Assembly (NCBI GenBank): GCA_026410415.1
Contig: JAPMLR010000008.1
Location: 1 to 64,000 of the forward strand
From: Denitratimonas yunnanensis (SeqCode)
GTDB taxonomy: Bacteria; Pseudomonadota; Gammaproteobacteria; Xanthomonadales; Xanthomonadaceae
Length of the DNA: 64,000 nucleotides
Direction of reading: 5' to 3'
Position 1 is the first letter of the stretch; each line of letters begins with the position of its first letter. The notes beneath the pieces are model-generated. The model was not told the DNA's origin. It ran no database searches and saw only the letters and a program-made list of their open reading frames with translations. Both the position numbers and the translations under genes were made by a program. Shown here one piece after another: positions 1 through 7,385 of the stretch.

Positions 1-131
1 TGCCGCGACTCGTTCAGGCCATGATGATCTGCAGACCTTGCCCAGAATCACGGCTGCGAAATGAAACCAATTTTCTCGGCTGAGGTTCGACGCTAATCAG
101 GAAGTATTTTGTTCTCCTGGATTACTTGAGT

Positions 132-407
132 ATGTTAGGGTTAGTTGAAATTCCTGTAGAGGTGAGGGATGTCATGGCTCGCTCGCGTCTGCAAGGGCTG
201 CGAAAGGCGTCACAATCCATTACTGTTACCTCGGCGGCAATAAAATCAAGGGTTATCTATATTCAACCAGACGGGGATGGGGAGGATGTTATCAATTTTA
301 ATGATTTTAGGAGGGTCGTAAAAAGACATGAGGATCCAATTTCTAGTCGTTTCGAAAAGTCTTTAGAAAAATGGGCCTATGTGGCTGCTAGGGGCTGGGG
401 TGATTAG
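132..407 (+). CDS. hypothetical protein, AT-richer orphan
   Basis: A 91-residue reading frame with no family I recognise. It is clearly less GC-rich than the rest of the window and uses AT-ending codons freely, which suggests foreign origin or a decaying gene. An in-frame TTG lies at 126 and the ATG at 132 is preferred, but no good Shine-Dalgarno sequence precedes either. It faces dnaB tail to tail with about 38 bases between them and no clear terminator. Bases 1-125 hold no recognisable gene. Whether it is expressed is uncertain. Confidence 0.4.
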   Translation: MLGLVEIPVEVRDVMARSRLQGLRKASQSITVTSAAIKSRVIYIQPDGDGEDVINFNDFRRVVKRHEDPISSRFEKSLEKWAYVAARGWGD

Positions 408-445
408 GTTCTTTTAGTCCGAAGTCACCCACTCAAGCCGCCCAC

Positions 446-1780
446 TCAACCGCCCACCACACTCTCAAACCGTGTGTACAGCCCCTGGAACACCAACTTC
501 ACCGTCCCTGTCGGGCCGTTGCGGTGCTTGGCGATAATGACTTCTGCCAGACCTTTGTCTGCGCTGTCGGGATGGTAGTACTCGTCACGATAGATGAACA
601 TGATGATGTCGGCATCCTGTGCGATGGCACCGGATTCGCGCAGGTCGCTCATCACCGGGCGCTTATCGATGCGTTGTTCCGGGCTGTGGTTGAGTTGTGA
701 AAGCGCGATCACCGGCACGTCCAGCTCCTTGGCCAGCGCTTTCAGCGAGCGGCTGATTTCGGAAATTTCCGTGGTGCGGCTTTCCTTGCTGTTGGGTACC
801 TGCATTAGTTGCAGGTAGTCGACGATGATCAGGCCAAGGTCGTGCTCGTGGGCGAGCCTGCGTGCGCGTGAGGATAGGTCCGCGGGCGACAGGGCCGGGG
901 TGTCGTCGATAAACAGCCGGGCATCCCTGAGCGAAGAGATGGCTTGCGTTATCCGGCGCCAGTCTTCGTCTTCCAGTCGCCCGGTGCGCAGGAGTTGGGG
1001 ATCGACGCGTCCGTGCGTGGAGATCAGCCTGAGGCCGAGTTGGGTGGTTGACATTTCCATCGAAAAAACTGCCACCGCCTTTTGGGTGTTCAGTGCTGTG
1101 TGCTCGCCGATGTTCAGCGCCAGTGTGGTTTTTCCCATCGAAGGGCGCGCGGCGAGAATGATCAGATCCGCGGGATGCAGGCCGCCCATCATCTGGTCGA
1201 GATGGATGAATCCGGTGGAAGTGCCGTGGAACTGGATCGGGTTACTGTAGCGAGTCATCGCCTCATGGAAGGCTTCTTTCAGCACCGCGCGTGAAGCCAG
1301 AAATCCATTGTCTTCGCGCTGGCTGTTGTAGGCGATGGTGATCAGGCGATTCTCCGCTTCGACCAGCACTTGCTCGCTGTTCAGTCCTTCGGGATTGAAG
1401 GCGCGATCTGCGCTGGCTGCGCAGACATTGATGAGCTGCCGCAGCAGTGCCTTTTCGCGGACGGTGTTGGCATAGGCGGTGATATTGGCGGCCGAGGGTG
1501 TGTTTCTGGCCAGCTCCAGAATATAGGCGCTGCTGATGCTCTCGTCTGCCTGGGCGTGGGTATCAAGCCACTCGGCCAGTGTGACCGTATCCCAGGGCGT
1601 ATTGCGCTGGGCAAGTTCGCAGATGCCGCGATAGATCAGCCGGTGCCTGGCGTCGAAGAAATCTTCTTCGCGGATGCGTCGTTCGATCCTTTTCAGCGCT
1701 TGCGCCGAGATCAACAGGCCGCCCAGGACAGCTTGCTCGGCGTCGATCGCAACGGTGCGTAAGCGACGTGATGACTTCAT
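446..1780 (-). CDS. dnaB: replicative DNA helicase DnaB
   Basis: Hexameric 5'-3' helicase that unwinds DNA at the replication fork, 444 aa. The N-terminal DnaB domain (about residues 10-115) carries EQAVLGGLL. The RecA-like ATPase domain has a Walker A ARPSMGKT at 211-218, a Walker B-like IIVDYLQLM, and the DnaB-typical tail SDLRESGAIAQDAD. The start is the ATG at 1780, which overlaps the PP2C stop by ATGA; the frame stays open upstream but only as a shadow of that gene. The usual Xanthomonadales neighbour rplI is absent and the upstream genes are a PP2C phosphatase and a small unknown, so this could be a second, accessory DnaB. Family assignment is firm; main versus accessory role is not. 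Confidence 0.93.
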   Translation of the reverse strand: MKSSRRLRTVAIDAEQAVLGGLLISAQALKRIERRIREEDFFDARHRLIYRGICELAQRNTPWDTVTLAEWLDTHAQADESISSAYILELARNTPSAANITAYANTVREKALLRQLINVCAASADRAFNPEGLNSEQVLVEAENRLITIAYNSQREDNGFLASRAVLKEAFHEAMTRYSNPIQFHGTSTGFIHLDQMMGGLHPADLIILAARPSMGKTTLALNIGEHTALNTQKAVAVFSMEMSTTQLGLRLISTHGRVDPQLLRTGRLEDEDWRRITQAISSLRDARLFIDDTPALSPADLSSRARRLAHEHDLGLIIVDYLQLMQVPNSKESRTTEISEISRSLKALAKELDVPVIALSQLNHSPEQRIDKRPVMSDLRESGAIAQDADIIMFIYRDEYYHPDSADKGLAEVIIAKHRNGPTGTVKLVFQGLYTRFESVVGG

Positions 1781-2586
1781 GCGTCGACCCCGAACGTCAT
1801 TGCGATCATCGAGAAATTGTCCGGCGCGCCGTGCTCCAGTACGGCCTTGCGGGTGGTGGTGACCATCGCCAACGGATCGGGTGCGGCGTGCATGGTGGCC
1901 AGCCACTCCGGCTCGTTGAGCACGTCGTGGACGCCATCGCTGCACAGGATCAGGCGATCGCCGGTTTGCAGCTGGATCGTCTCACGGTGCACGGCGAAAT
2001 CATCGGCTTCAGGGTCGGCGATCAGACAGTCGCTGAGTGATTGGTAGACGCTGGCGTATTCGGTGCCCGGTTGCGCCTGGCCGCTGTCAATCAGGTGCTG
2101 GAGTTCGGTGTGATCGCGGCTCAGCTGTCGGGTTCGGCCGTTGCTTTTGATCAGGTAGGCGCGGCTGTCGCCGCTGTTGACCACGGCCAGTCTGTCGCCA
2201 AGCAGATGCGCGGCCACGAGGGTGGTGGATGAGCCCCAGGCTAAGGCGCGTGAGGCCAGTGCATCGCACAGGGCAGCCTGTGCCGCGCGCACATGGCGGA
2301 CGCCGAGCATGCCGTCGAATGACCAATCCGGATGTGCGTTGAGTGCGTCGGCCAGTGCCTTCAACGCGGTTTTGCTGGCGCGTGAGGCACCGGGGCTGGT
2401 GGCGACGCCATCGGCGATGGCGAACAGTCGGTTGTCGGCGGTGAAAGTGGTTTCGTGCGGCGGCATATCGGCGTGCTGGCAGGCTTCGCCGGCCAGCCAC
2501 ATCGCGTCCTGCTGCTGCGGGTTTCGTCCGTGATGCATCGTCGCGGCCACGCGCAACTTCGTCGGGGTCAGCGGGGCCGTGGTCAT
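1777..2586 (-). CDS. PP2C-family protein serine/threonine phosphatase
   Basis: A 269-aa soluble PP2C (PPM) phosphatase that removes phosphate from Ser/Thr using two metal ions. Metal-binding signatures are present: an Asp in the N-terminal QQQDA segment, ADGVATSPG in place of the classic DGMGG, SGDSRAYL, CSDGVHDVL and the C-terminal PDNFSMI. The ATG at 2586 gives a normal PP2C start and overlaps the stop of the preceding small gene by ATGA. Its own stop overlaps the dnaB start the same way, so the three genes are probably translated together. No partner kinase is adjacent; the nearest one here is the TPR kinase at 8.8 kb. Confidence 0.85.
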   Translation of the reverse strand: MTTAPLTPTKLRVAATMHHGRNPQQQDAMWLAGEACQHADMPPHETTFTADNRLFAIADGVATSPGASRASKTALKALADALNAHPDWSFDGMLGVRHVRAAQAALCDALASRALAWGSSTTLVAAHLLGDRLAVVNSGDSRAYLIKSNGRTRQLSRDHTELQHLIDSGQAQPGTEYASVYQSLSDCLIADPEADDFAVHRETIQLQTGDRLILCSDGVHDVLNEPEWLATMHAAPDPLAMVTTTRKAVLEHGAPDNFSMIAMTFGVDA

Positions 2587-2822
2587 CGGCTCGCCTCGGC
2601 GTCGAGCAGCTTCACCTTGATCTCGCCGAGGTCGATGCGCCCGCCGATGCCGACGGCTTCGGCCCACGCAGGAAAGCAGCCTATAGCGATTTCCAGCGTG
2701 TATCCGGAGGGTTCGCAATCGGCATCGAACTCCATTTGCGTGCCTTTCCCGGCCCATTCGAGCAGGCGCGCGGTTTGCTCGGCGTCGAGGGTGATCTGCA
2801 TTCGGGTGACGGGTGCGGTCAT
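2583..2822 (-). CDS. small conserved-looking protein upstream of PP2C
   Basis: A 79-aa acidic protein of unknown function. No signal peptide or membrane segment is visible; it contains alternating hydrophobic stretches such as GYTLEIAIGCFPAW and a C-terminal IDLGEIKVKLL. The ATG at 2822 is chosen because the upstream extension runs into the intergenic region shared with the divergent exonuclease gene. It is first in a three-gene operon and overlaps the phosphatase by ATGA, which supports it being real. It may be a regulator or partner of the phosphatase, but that rests on position only. Confidence 0.6.
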   Translation of the reverse strand: MTAPVTRMQITLDAEQTARLLEWAGKGTQMEFDADCEPSGYTLEIAIGCFPAWAEAVGIGGRIDLGEIKVKLLDAEASR

Positions 2823-3001
2823 GCGATGTTCCCTTGGCTGGCATGTGGGCCGACCATTACGGCACAGAGTTGCGACCGTCTGTGTCGCATTGCCATCGGA
2901 TCCTTTCATGTCCGGCGGTTATCGCTAGTCTGCGGGGTGCGACATCATGTGCCGCAGCCACCCGGATCATCTGGTTGATCCTTCATTGCGGAGTTCTTCA
3001 T

Positions 3002-3508
3002 ATGCGGCAAGTCGCACTGGATACCGAAACCACCGGCATTTCCCACCGCCTCGGCGATCGCGTGATCGAAATCGGCGCGGTGGAGTTGGTGGATGGCCAG
3101 GTCACCGGGCGCCAGTTTCACACCTACCTGCAGCCTGGGTGCGCCATCCACCTGGGCGCCCGGCGGGTGCACGGCATCACCGACGAGATGCTGGTCGGCA
3201 AGCCGTTGTTCTCTGACAAGGCCGGTGACCTGCTGGGTTTTCTCGCCGACAGCGAAATGGTCGCGCACAACGCGGCTTTCGATGTCGGCTTTCTCGACAA
3301 CGAGCTGCGCATCGCCGGCATTCCCGGTGGTTTGAGCCGCTACTGCCGCATCACGTGCAGCCTGAAACTGGCGCGCGCCTGCTTTCCCGGGGCGTCGACC
3401 ACGCTGGATAACCTGCTCAAACGTTTCAGCATCCCGCACCGGCGCGATCTGCACGGTGCCCTGCTCGATGCGCAGTTGCTGGCGCAGGTGATTCCGTATC
3501 TGCGTTGA
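3002..3508 (+). CDS. DnaQ-like DEDDh 3'-5' exonuclease, short form
   Basis: A 168-aa exonuclease of the DNA polymerase III epsilon type, which would proofread or trim 3' ends. The three catalytic motifs are intact: DTETTG (Exo I) at residues 7-12, HNAAFDVGF (Exo II), and HGALLDAQLLA (Exo III, HxAxxD). The protein ends right after Exo III. E. coli epsilon is 243 aa, and its C-terminal part carries the clamp-binding and alpha-binding segments; neither is present here. The ATG at 3002 is the only start that begins directly at the fold. It may be an accessory exonuclease rather than the replicative epsilon. It is divergent from the dnaB operon. Confidence 0.82.
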   Translation: MRQVALDTETTGISHRLGDRVIEIGAVELVDGQVTGRQFHTYLQPGCAIHLGARRVHGITDEMLVGKPLFSDKAGDLLGFLADSEMVAHNAAFDVGFLDNELRIAGIPGGLSRYCRITCSLKLARACFPGASTTLDNLLKRFSIPHRRDLHGALLDAQLLAQVIPYLR

Positions 3509-3586
3509 GCACGGTATTCGCGGTCGCCGGGATGGATGGGCGGCAGCAAGGCTGATTGGGGCGCGCCGGTGAACCTGACGTGGCGA

Positions 3587-3921
3587 GGCAACGTCGGCCA
3601 CGCAGGGCCGACCTACGGATGGGGTGGGGGTGGCGGTTCGTAGGTCGGGGCTACGCCCCCGACGCGGTGTTCGATGCCCGGCAACGTCGGCCACGCAGGG
3701 CCGACCTACGGATGAGGTGTGGGTGGCGGTTCGTGGGTCGGGGCTACGCCCCCGACGCGGTGTTCGATGCCTGGCAACGTCGGCCACGCAGGGCCGACCT
3801 ACGGATGGGTGTGGGTGGCGGTTCGTAGGTCGGGGCTACGCCCTCGACGCGGTGTTCGATGCCTGGCAACGTCGGCCACACAGGGCCGACCTACGGATGG
3901 GGTGTGGGTGGCGGTTCGTGG
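3587..3921. repeat. tandem REP pairs (BIME-like), four 92-93 bp units
   Basis: Four head-to-tail units begin near 3587, 3680, 3773 and 3865. Each unit holds two hairpins in opposite orientation. One, on the + strand, is a GTAG or GTGG head followed by GTCGGGGC-TAC-GCCCCCGAC (for example 3640-3663). The other is GTCGGCC-ACGCA-GGGCCGAC followed by CTAC, which is a GTAG-headed palindrome on the minus strand. This is the layout of REP/BIME elements mobilised by REP-associated tyrosine transposases (RAYT). It fills most of the 420-base gap between the exonuclease and the ABC permease (3509-3929), and open frames crossing it are low-complexity artefacts. It may also end convergent transcripts. Confidence 0.85.
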
Positions 3922-3929
3922 GGAACGGT

Positions 3930-4925
3930 TCAGGCGTCGTCGCGGCGTTTCCGCAGCCAGATTGCGGCGGCGATCATGGCGGCACCTGCCGCCATGCCGA
4001 TCCATACATCAGCACCGGCGAAGATGTGCCAGCCGCGGCTGAGGTCGATGACGTTCATCACGTCGGCGGGGCTGTCGATGTTCTGCGCGCTGGCGGCCAG
4101 GCGACCGATCAGAGTGCTGTCGATGTACCAGGTGCCCGGTGCGATGCTGAGCAGGCCGCGATAGCCGAGCACGTACCAGATGGTGCCGTGCGGCATCGAA
4201 ATGCCGGGCAGGGCGCCCATCCAGCTCAACAGCGTGGCCGACAGGATCGGCACCAGCACCGCCCACAAGAACGGCTTGCTGCGCGCGAACGCCGAGCACA
4301 GCATCAGCCAGCCGACGGTCGGCAACGACCACGCGGCGTAGATCGGCACCACGCTCAGTGCCTTGAGCGTGACCTGGATTGGGTGCGAGTGCCAGATCAT
4401 TGCCCATGCACCGGGCATGCCGTTGATCTTCATCGTCAAGGCCGAGATCAGCAGCAGGCATACGCCGATGCAAAGCCCGACCACGATCGCCAGCGCGGGA
4501 GCCAGCACCAGCGCCCAGACCAGTTTGGAGGCGACCGTCAGCCAGTCGGAGACCGGCAGCGATTTCCAGAACAGGATGCTGCGGTCGCGGCGGTCGTCGT
4601 ACAGCGCGCCGAGGCAGTAGAAGAACACCACGAAGCCCAACACCAGCGCGACGATGCCGACGCCCGAGAGCAGGCCGCCGTCGCCGATGAATCCCATCTG
4701 CTGCGCGAACTCGGCCTCGGCCATGCCGACATTGAGATTGTTGGGCTTCTCGATACCGGAAAGGTGCAGGCTGCCGGCCACGGCGCCGAGCAAGCTCAGC
4801 GCGCAGATCACGATGCCGGCAATCACCGGCGCCCAGAAAAACCCGCCGCGGTTTTCCCAGAATTCGCGCCGCAGTAGCCAACCGAACTTGCGGAACGGGG
4901 AGATGGAAGGGGTGGAGGCGTTCAT
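3930..4925 (-). CDS. ABC transporter permease
   Basis: A 331-aa integral membrane protein with about six hydrophobic segments, for example ICALSLLGAVAGSLHL near residue 40 and further ones around residues 105-120 and 150-185. It has a long external loop and a short basic tail, RKRRDDA. It resembles the ABC-2-like permeases encoded beside YtrA-type regulators. The start ATG at 4925 overlaps the stop of the ATPase gene by ATGA. It is last in a four-gene operon. The substrate is unknown; related systems have been linked to envelope stress or antimicrobial peptides, which is only a suggestion here. Confidence 0.8.
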   Translation of the reverse strand: MNASTPSISPFRKFGWLLRREFWENRGGFFWAPVIAGIVICALSLLGAVAGSLHLSGIEKPNNLNVGMAEAEFAQQMGFIGDGGLLSGVGIVALVLGFVVFFYCLGALYDDRRDRSILFWKSLPVSDWLTVASKLVWALVLAPALAIVVGLCIGVCLLLISALTMKINGMPGAWAMIWHSHPIQVTLKALSVVPIYAAWSLPTVGWLMLCSAFARSKPFLWAVLVPILSATLLSWMGALPGISMPHGTIWYVLGYRGLLSIAPGTWYIDSTLIGRLAASAQNIDSPADVMNVIDLSRGWHIFAGADVWIGMAAGAAMIAAAIWLRKRRDDA

Positions 4926-5776
4926 GCGTAGGTTCCTTTCATCGTGGCCACGAACAAATCGGCGACATTCGGTGTGCGCAGCTCGCCCAGTTCGGCCAGG
5001 CGCGGGCGGGAAATGCCGTCGAACAGGAAGATGGACTTGCCGAACACGGTACGTTCGTCCAGCGGCCCGAGCGCGCGCGCAGCAGCGGCGTGCTCCGGCG
5101 ACACCATCACTTCGGTGAACCGCTCCGCCACTTCGTCCATCGTCGCCGCGAGAGCAATCTTTCCTGCCCTCACGAACAGGATGTCGGTGAGGATGTGCTC
5201 GATTTCCTCGACCTGATGGGTGGTGACGATGATGGTTTTTTCTTCGTCGAAATAGTCGTTCAACAGGCTCTGGTAGAACTGCTTCCGATACAGGATGTCC
5301 AAGCCCAGCGTGGGCTCGTCCAGCACCAGCACCTTGGCATCGATGGCCATCACCAGCGCCAGATGCAATTGCACGATCATGCCCTTGGACATTTCCCGCA
5401 CCCGCTGTCTGGGCTGGAGCTTGGTACGGGCGAGGAACGCTTCGCATTTGGCTCGGGAAAAACGCGGATGCACGCCTTCGACGAAATCGATCGCCTGCGA
5501 AACGCGGATCCAGCGCGGCAGGATCGCGACATCGGCGATGAAGCACACATCGTTCATCAGCGCATTGCGGGCACGGCGCGGATCCTGCCCGAGCACCGAG
5601 AGTTCGCCCTCGAACGTGGTGAGGCCGAGGATGGCTTTCAACGCCGTGGTCTTGCCGGCGCCATTGGGGCCGATCAGGCCGACGATGCGGCCCGGCGCGA
5701 TGGAGAAGCTCACATCGTCCAGCGCCGGTTTGCCGTTGTATTTTTTTCCGAGGTTGCGGGCGACGATGGCGCTCAT
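4922..5776 (-). CDS. ABC transporter ATP-binding protein
   Basis: A 284-aa ATPase. Walker A is GPNGAGKTT and Walker B is VLVLDEPTLGLD. The signature region is degenerate (MSKGMIVQLHLAL), followed by an H-loop TTHQVEE. It would energise the adjacent permease. The start ATG at 5776 overlaps the regulator's stop by ATGA. The last 80 or so residues are an accessory domain, as in exporter-type ATPases with drug or lipid substrates. Confidence 0.9.
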   Translation of the reverse strand: MSAIVARNLGKKYNGKPALDDVSFSIAPGRIVGLIGPNGAGKTTALKAILGLTTFEGELSVLGQDPRRARNALMNDVCFIADVAILPRWIRVSQAIDFVEGVHPRFSRAKCEAFLARTKLQPRQRVREMSKGMIVQLHLALVMAIDAKVLVLDEPTLGLDILYRKQFYQSLLNDYFDEEKTIIVTTHQVEEIEHILTDILFVRAGKIALAATMDEVAERFTEVMVSPEHAAAARALGPLDERTVFGKSIFLFDGISRPRLAELGELRTPNVADLFVATMKGTYA

Positions 5777-6150
5777 GGGGTTTCTCCAGGGTTTGCAGCT
5801 TCGATCTGTGCGCGCAGCGTCTCCCAGGCCAGCCCCAGGCGCTGGATGCGTTCGACGATGACCGGCCATTCATGCGTCAGGAACTGCTGACGCTCTGATG
5901 CCAACAGTTGTTGCGGGGCGCCTTCGGTGACGAACATGCCAAGTCCTCTGCGTTTTTCCACGACGTTTTCGTCCGCGAGTTCCTGATAGGCGCGCGAGAC
6001 GGTGATGGGATTGAGTTGATAGTCGGCGGCCACCTGCCGCACCGAAGGCACCGCATCGCCGGGCTTGAGCAACCCATCGAGAATCATCGCGACGATGCGC
6101 CCCTTCAGTTGCAGGTAGATCGGGGTGGTGTCGTTCCAGGTCACGCTCAT
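5773..6150 (-). CDS. GntR-family regulator, YtrA subfamily
   Basis: A 125-aa transcription factor. The winged helix occupies residues 8-75 (PIYLQLKGRIVAMI, then VPSVRQVAADYQLNPITVSR as recognition region, then a KRRGLGMFV wing). The C-terminal tail is only about 50 residues, typical of YtrA members, which lack a large effector domain and usually repress their own ABC transporter operon. It lies between the secreted leader gene and the ATPase gene. The dyad at 6506-6527 is the likely operator. Confidence 0.88.
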   Translation of the reverse strand: MSVTWNDTTPIYLQLKGRIVAMILDGLLKPGDAVPSVRQVAADYQLNPITVSRAYQELADENVVEKRRGLGMFVTEGAPQQLLASERQQFLTHEWPVIVERIQRLGLAWETLRAQIEAANPGETP

Positions 6151-6153
6151 GTT

Positions 6154-6468
6154 TCAGGACTCCGAAGGGCGACGCGGCAACATCGAGCCGAACGAGAAAT
6201 ACGGCATCTGGAACGCGGCATGACGAGAGCTGACAGGGCGGACTTCGGATGAAGGCAGCGGCAGCACGATGCGGATGTGCATGCCCTCCTCCTGCAGATC
6301 GATCCACAGCCCGGACAGTTCCACGTTGTCCGGATCGGCTTCAGCGACGATTGCCGGGGACGATTCGTTCAGGGCGAGCGGTGCCGGCTCGCCGAACATG
6401 GCGCCTCCAATCAGCGCAATGCAGGCCAGCGCCAATCCGCTCAATACTCTTTTCAGCTTGCGGTGCAT
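6154..6468 (-). CDS. small secreted hypothetical protein, first gene of the YtrA operon
   Basis: A 104-aa protein with a signal peptide (basic MHRKLKRV, then a hydrophobic LSGLALACIALIGGAMF). No known domain is recognised in the mature part. The ATG at 6468 has a strong AAGGAG ribosome site. It stops three bases before the regulator gene, so it belongs to the same operon. It may be the extracytoplasmic companion of the transporter. Confidence 0.6.
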   Translation of the reverse strand: MHRKLKRVLSGLALACIALIGGAMFGEPAPLALNESSPAIVAEADPDNVELSGLWIDLQEEGMHIRIVLPLPSSEVRPVSSRHAAFQMPYFSFGSMLPRRPSES

Positions 6469-6505
6469 GGGAAGCTCCTTGCCGGTCGCCGGCCGTATTT
6501 GATTG

Positions 6506-6527
6506 GTGTGGTAGTAGACTACAACAC
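6506..6527. promoter_or_regulatory. 22-bp dyad, predicted operator of the YtrA-type regulator
   Basis: The half-site GTGTnGTAGT at 6506 is followed after two bases by its near-exact reverse complement. Eighteen of 22 positions are symmetric. It lies about 38 bases upstream of the first gene of the GntR/ABC operon and is AT-richer than its surroundings. Size, symmetry and position fit a dimeric GntR operator for autoregulation. Binding is inferred, not shown. Confidence 0.6.
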
Positions 6528-6656
6528 CAGTAATCCAAAGGCAACTCCCGGCCGAGTCGCCCTCTGTCGCGTTCACCATCTGTTTACGTCGTGCAACTCG
6601 CGCAAGTCTTGCCCATCGGCGTATCGTGTAGCCTCGCCCGCCGATGAAGAGCGCCC

Positions 6657-7262
6657 ATGTCCGGACTCCCGCTTCGCCACCTCGCATTCGCGCTGTCAGT
6701 GATGGCAGCGATGGCTTTGCCGTTGGCTGCCACTGCGCAGACCTGCAGCTCCCTGCTCGATCGCGAGCTGCGGCCACTGGCCGGCAAAACGCCCGAGAGC
6801 CTCTGCAAGCATCAGGGCAAAGTGCTGTTGATCGTCAACACCGCGAGCAAATGCGGGCTGACGCCGCAGTACGAGGCGCTCGAGGCCCTGCATGCGCGGC
6901 TTGCGCCGCGCGGGTTCGCGGTGCTGGGCTTCCCTTCCAACGATTTTCTCGGGCAGGAACCGGGGACCGAGGAGGAAATCCAGGAATTCTGCACGCTGAC
7001 CTACGGCGTGACCTTCCCGATGTACGAGAAGGTCAAGGTCAAGGGAAAGGATGCCTCGCCGCTGTACCTGCAATTGCGCGCGGCCACCGGCGATACGCCG
7101 GGCTGGAACTTCCACAAGTACTTGATCGGGCGTGATGGCGAGGTCGCGGCGAGCTTCGGCAGCCGCACCCGACCCGACGATGAAGCGCTGCTCGCGAAGC
7201 TCGACGCGCTGCTGGCCGAACCCGGACCAACCGCGCCTGAATCGCCGCCGTCGGCGCATTGA
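6657..7262 (+). CDS. glutathione peroxidase family protein, exported
   Basis: A 201-aa thiol peroxidase of the GPx family that reduces hydroperoxides. Residues 1-28 look like a signal peptide ending ATAQ, so it probably acts in the periplasm. The catalytic Cys is C66 in NTASKCGLTPQY, and WNF at 150-152 supplies the Trp and Asn. The usual NQF glutamine is Asp96 (PSNDF), a variant I recall from some bacterial members. A GAAGAG ribosome site precedes the ATG. It is divergent from the YtrA operon, with an intrinsic terminator-like hairpin at 7340. Confidence 0.9.
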   Translation: MSGLPLRHLAFALSVMAAMALPLAATAQTCSSLLDRELRPLAGKTPESLCKHQGKVLLIVNTASKCGLTPQYEALEALHARLAPRGFAVLGFPSNDFLGQEPGTEEEIQEFCTLTYGVTFPMYEKVKVKGKDASPLYLQLRAATGDTPGWNFHKYLIGRDGEVAASFGSRTRPDDEALLAKLDALLAEPGPTAPESPPSAH

Positions 7263-7339
7263 ACCTGACGCGGCGGAAGGTGTCCCAACAGCCGGCGTTG
7301 CGCGCCCCGGCTCTGGGTCGCAGAATATCCCGCCTTTCG

Positions 7340-7363
7340 CGTCCGCGGTCGCGGACGTTTTTT
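7340..7363 (+). terminator. intrinsic terminator between the peroxidase gene and fkpA
   Basis: CGTCCGCG, a two-base loop GT, then CGCGGACG and six T. It ends only 23 bases before the fkpA start, so any fkpA promoter must lie within or before it, unless fkpA depends on read-through. It could therefore be a leader attenuator of fkpA rather than a simple end for the peroxidase transcript. Confidence 0.75.
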
Positions 7364-7385
7364 CGTTCTCCCACTGGAGTGATAG

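Noticed and set aside
3587..3921. CRISPR-like periodic array
   Set aside because: Units are 92-93 bp and similar throughout, with no unique spacers and no cas genes; they fit paired REP hairpins.
3624..4877. Long plus-strand open frame through the repeats into the permease
   Set aside because: Its protein is His/Arg/Gln-rich low complexity, antisense to a clear membrane protein gene.
3930..5873. A fused ATPase-permease reading frame of 647 codons
   Set aside because: The upstream two thirds are a wrong-phase reading of the ATPase gene; the true permease begins at 4925.
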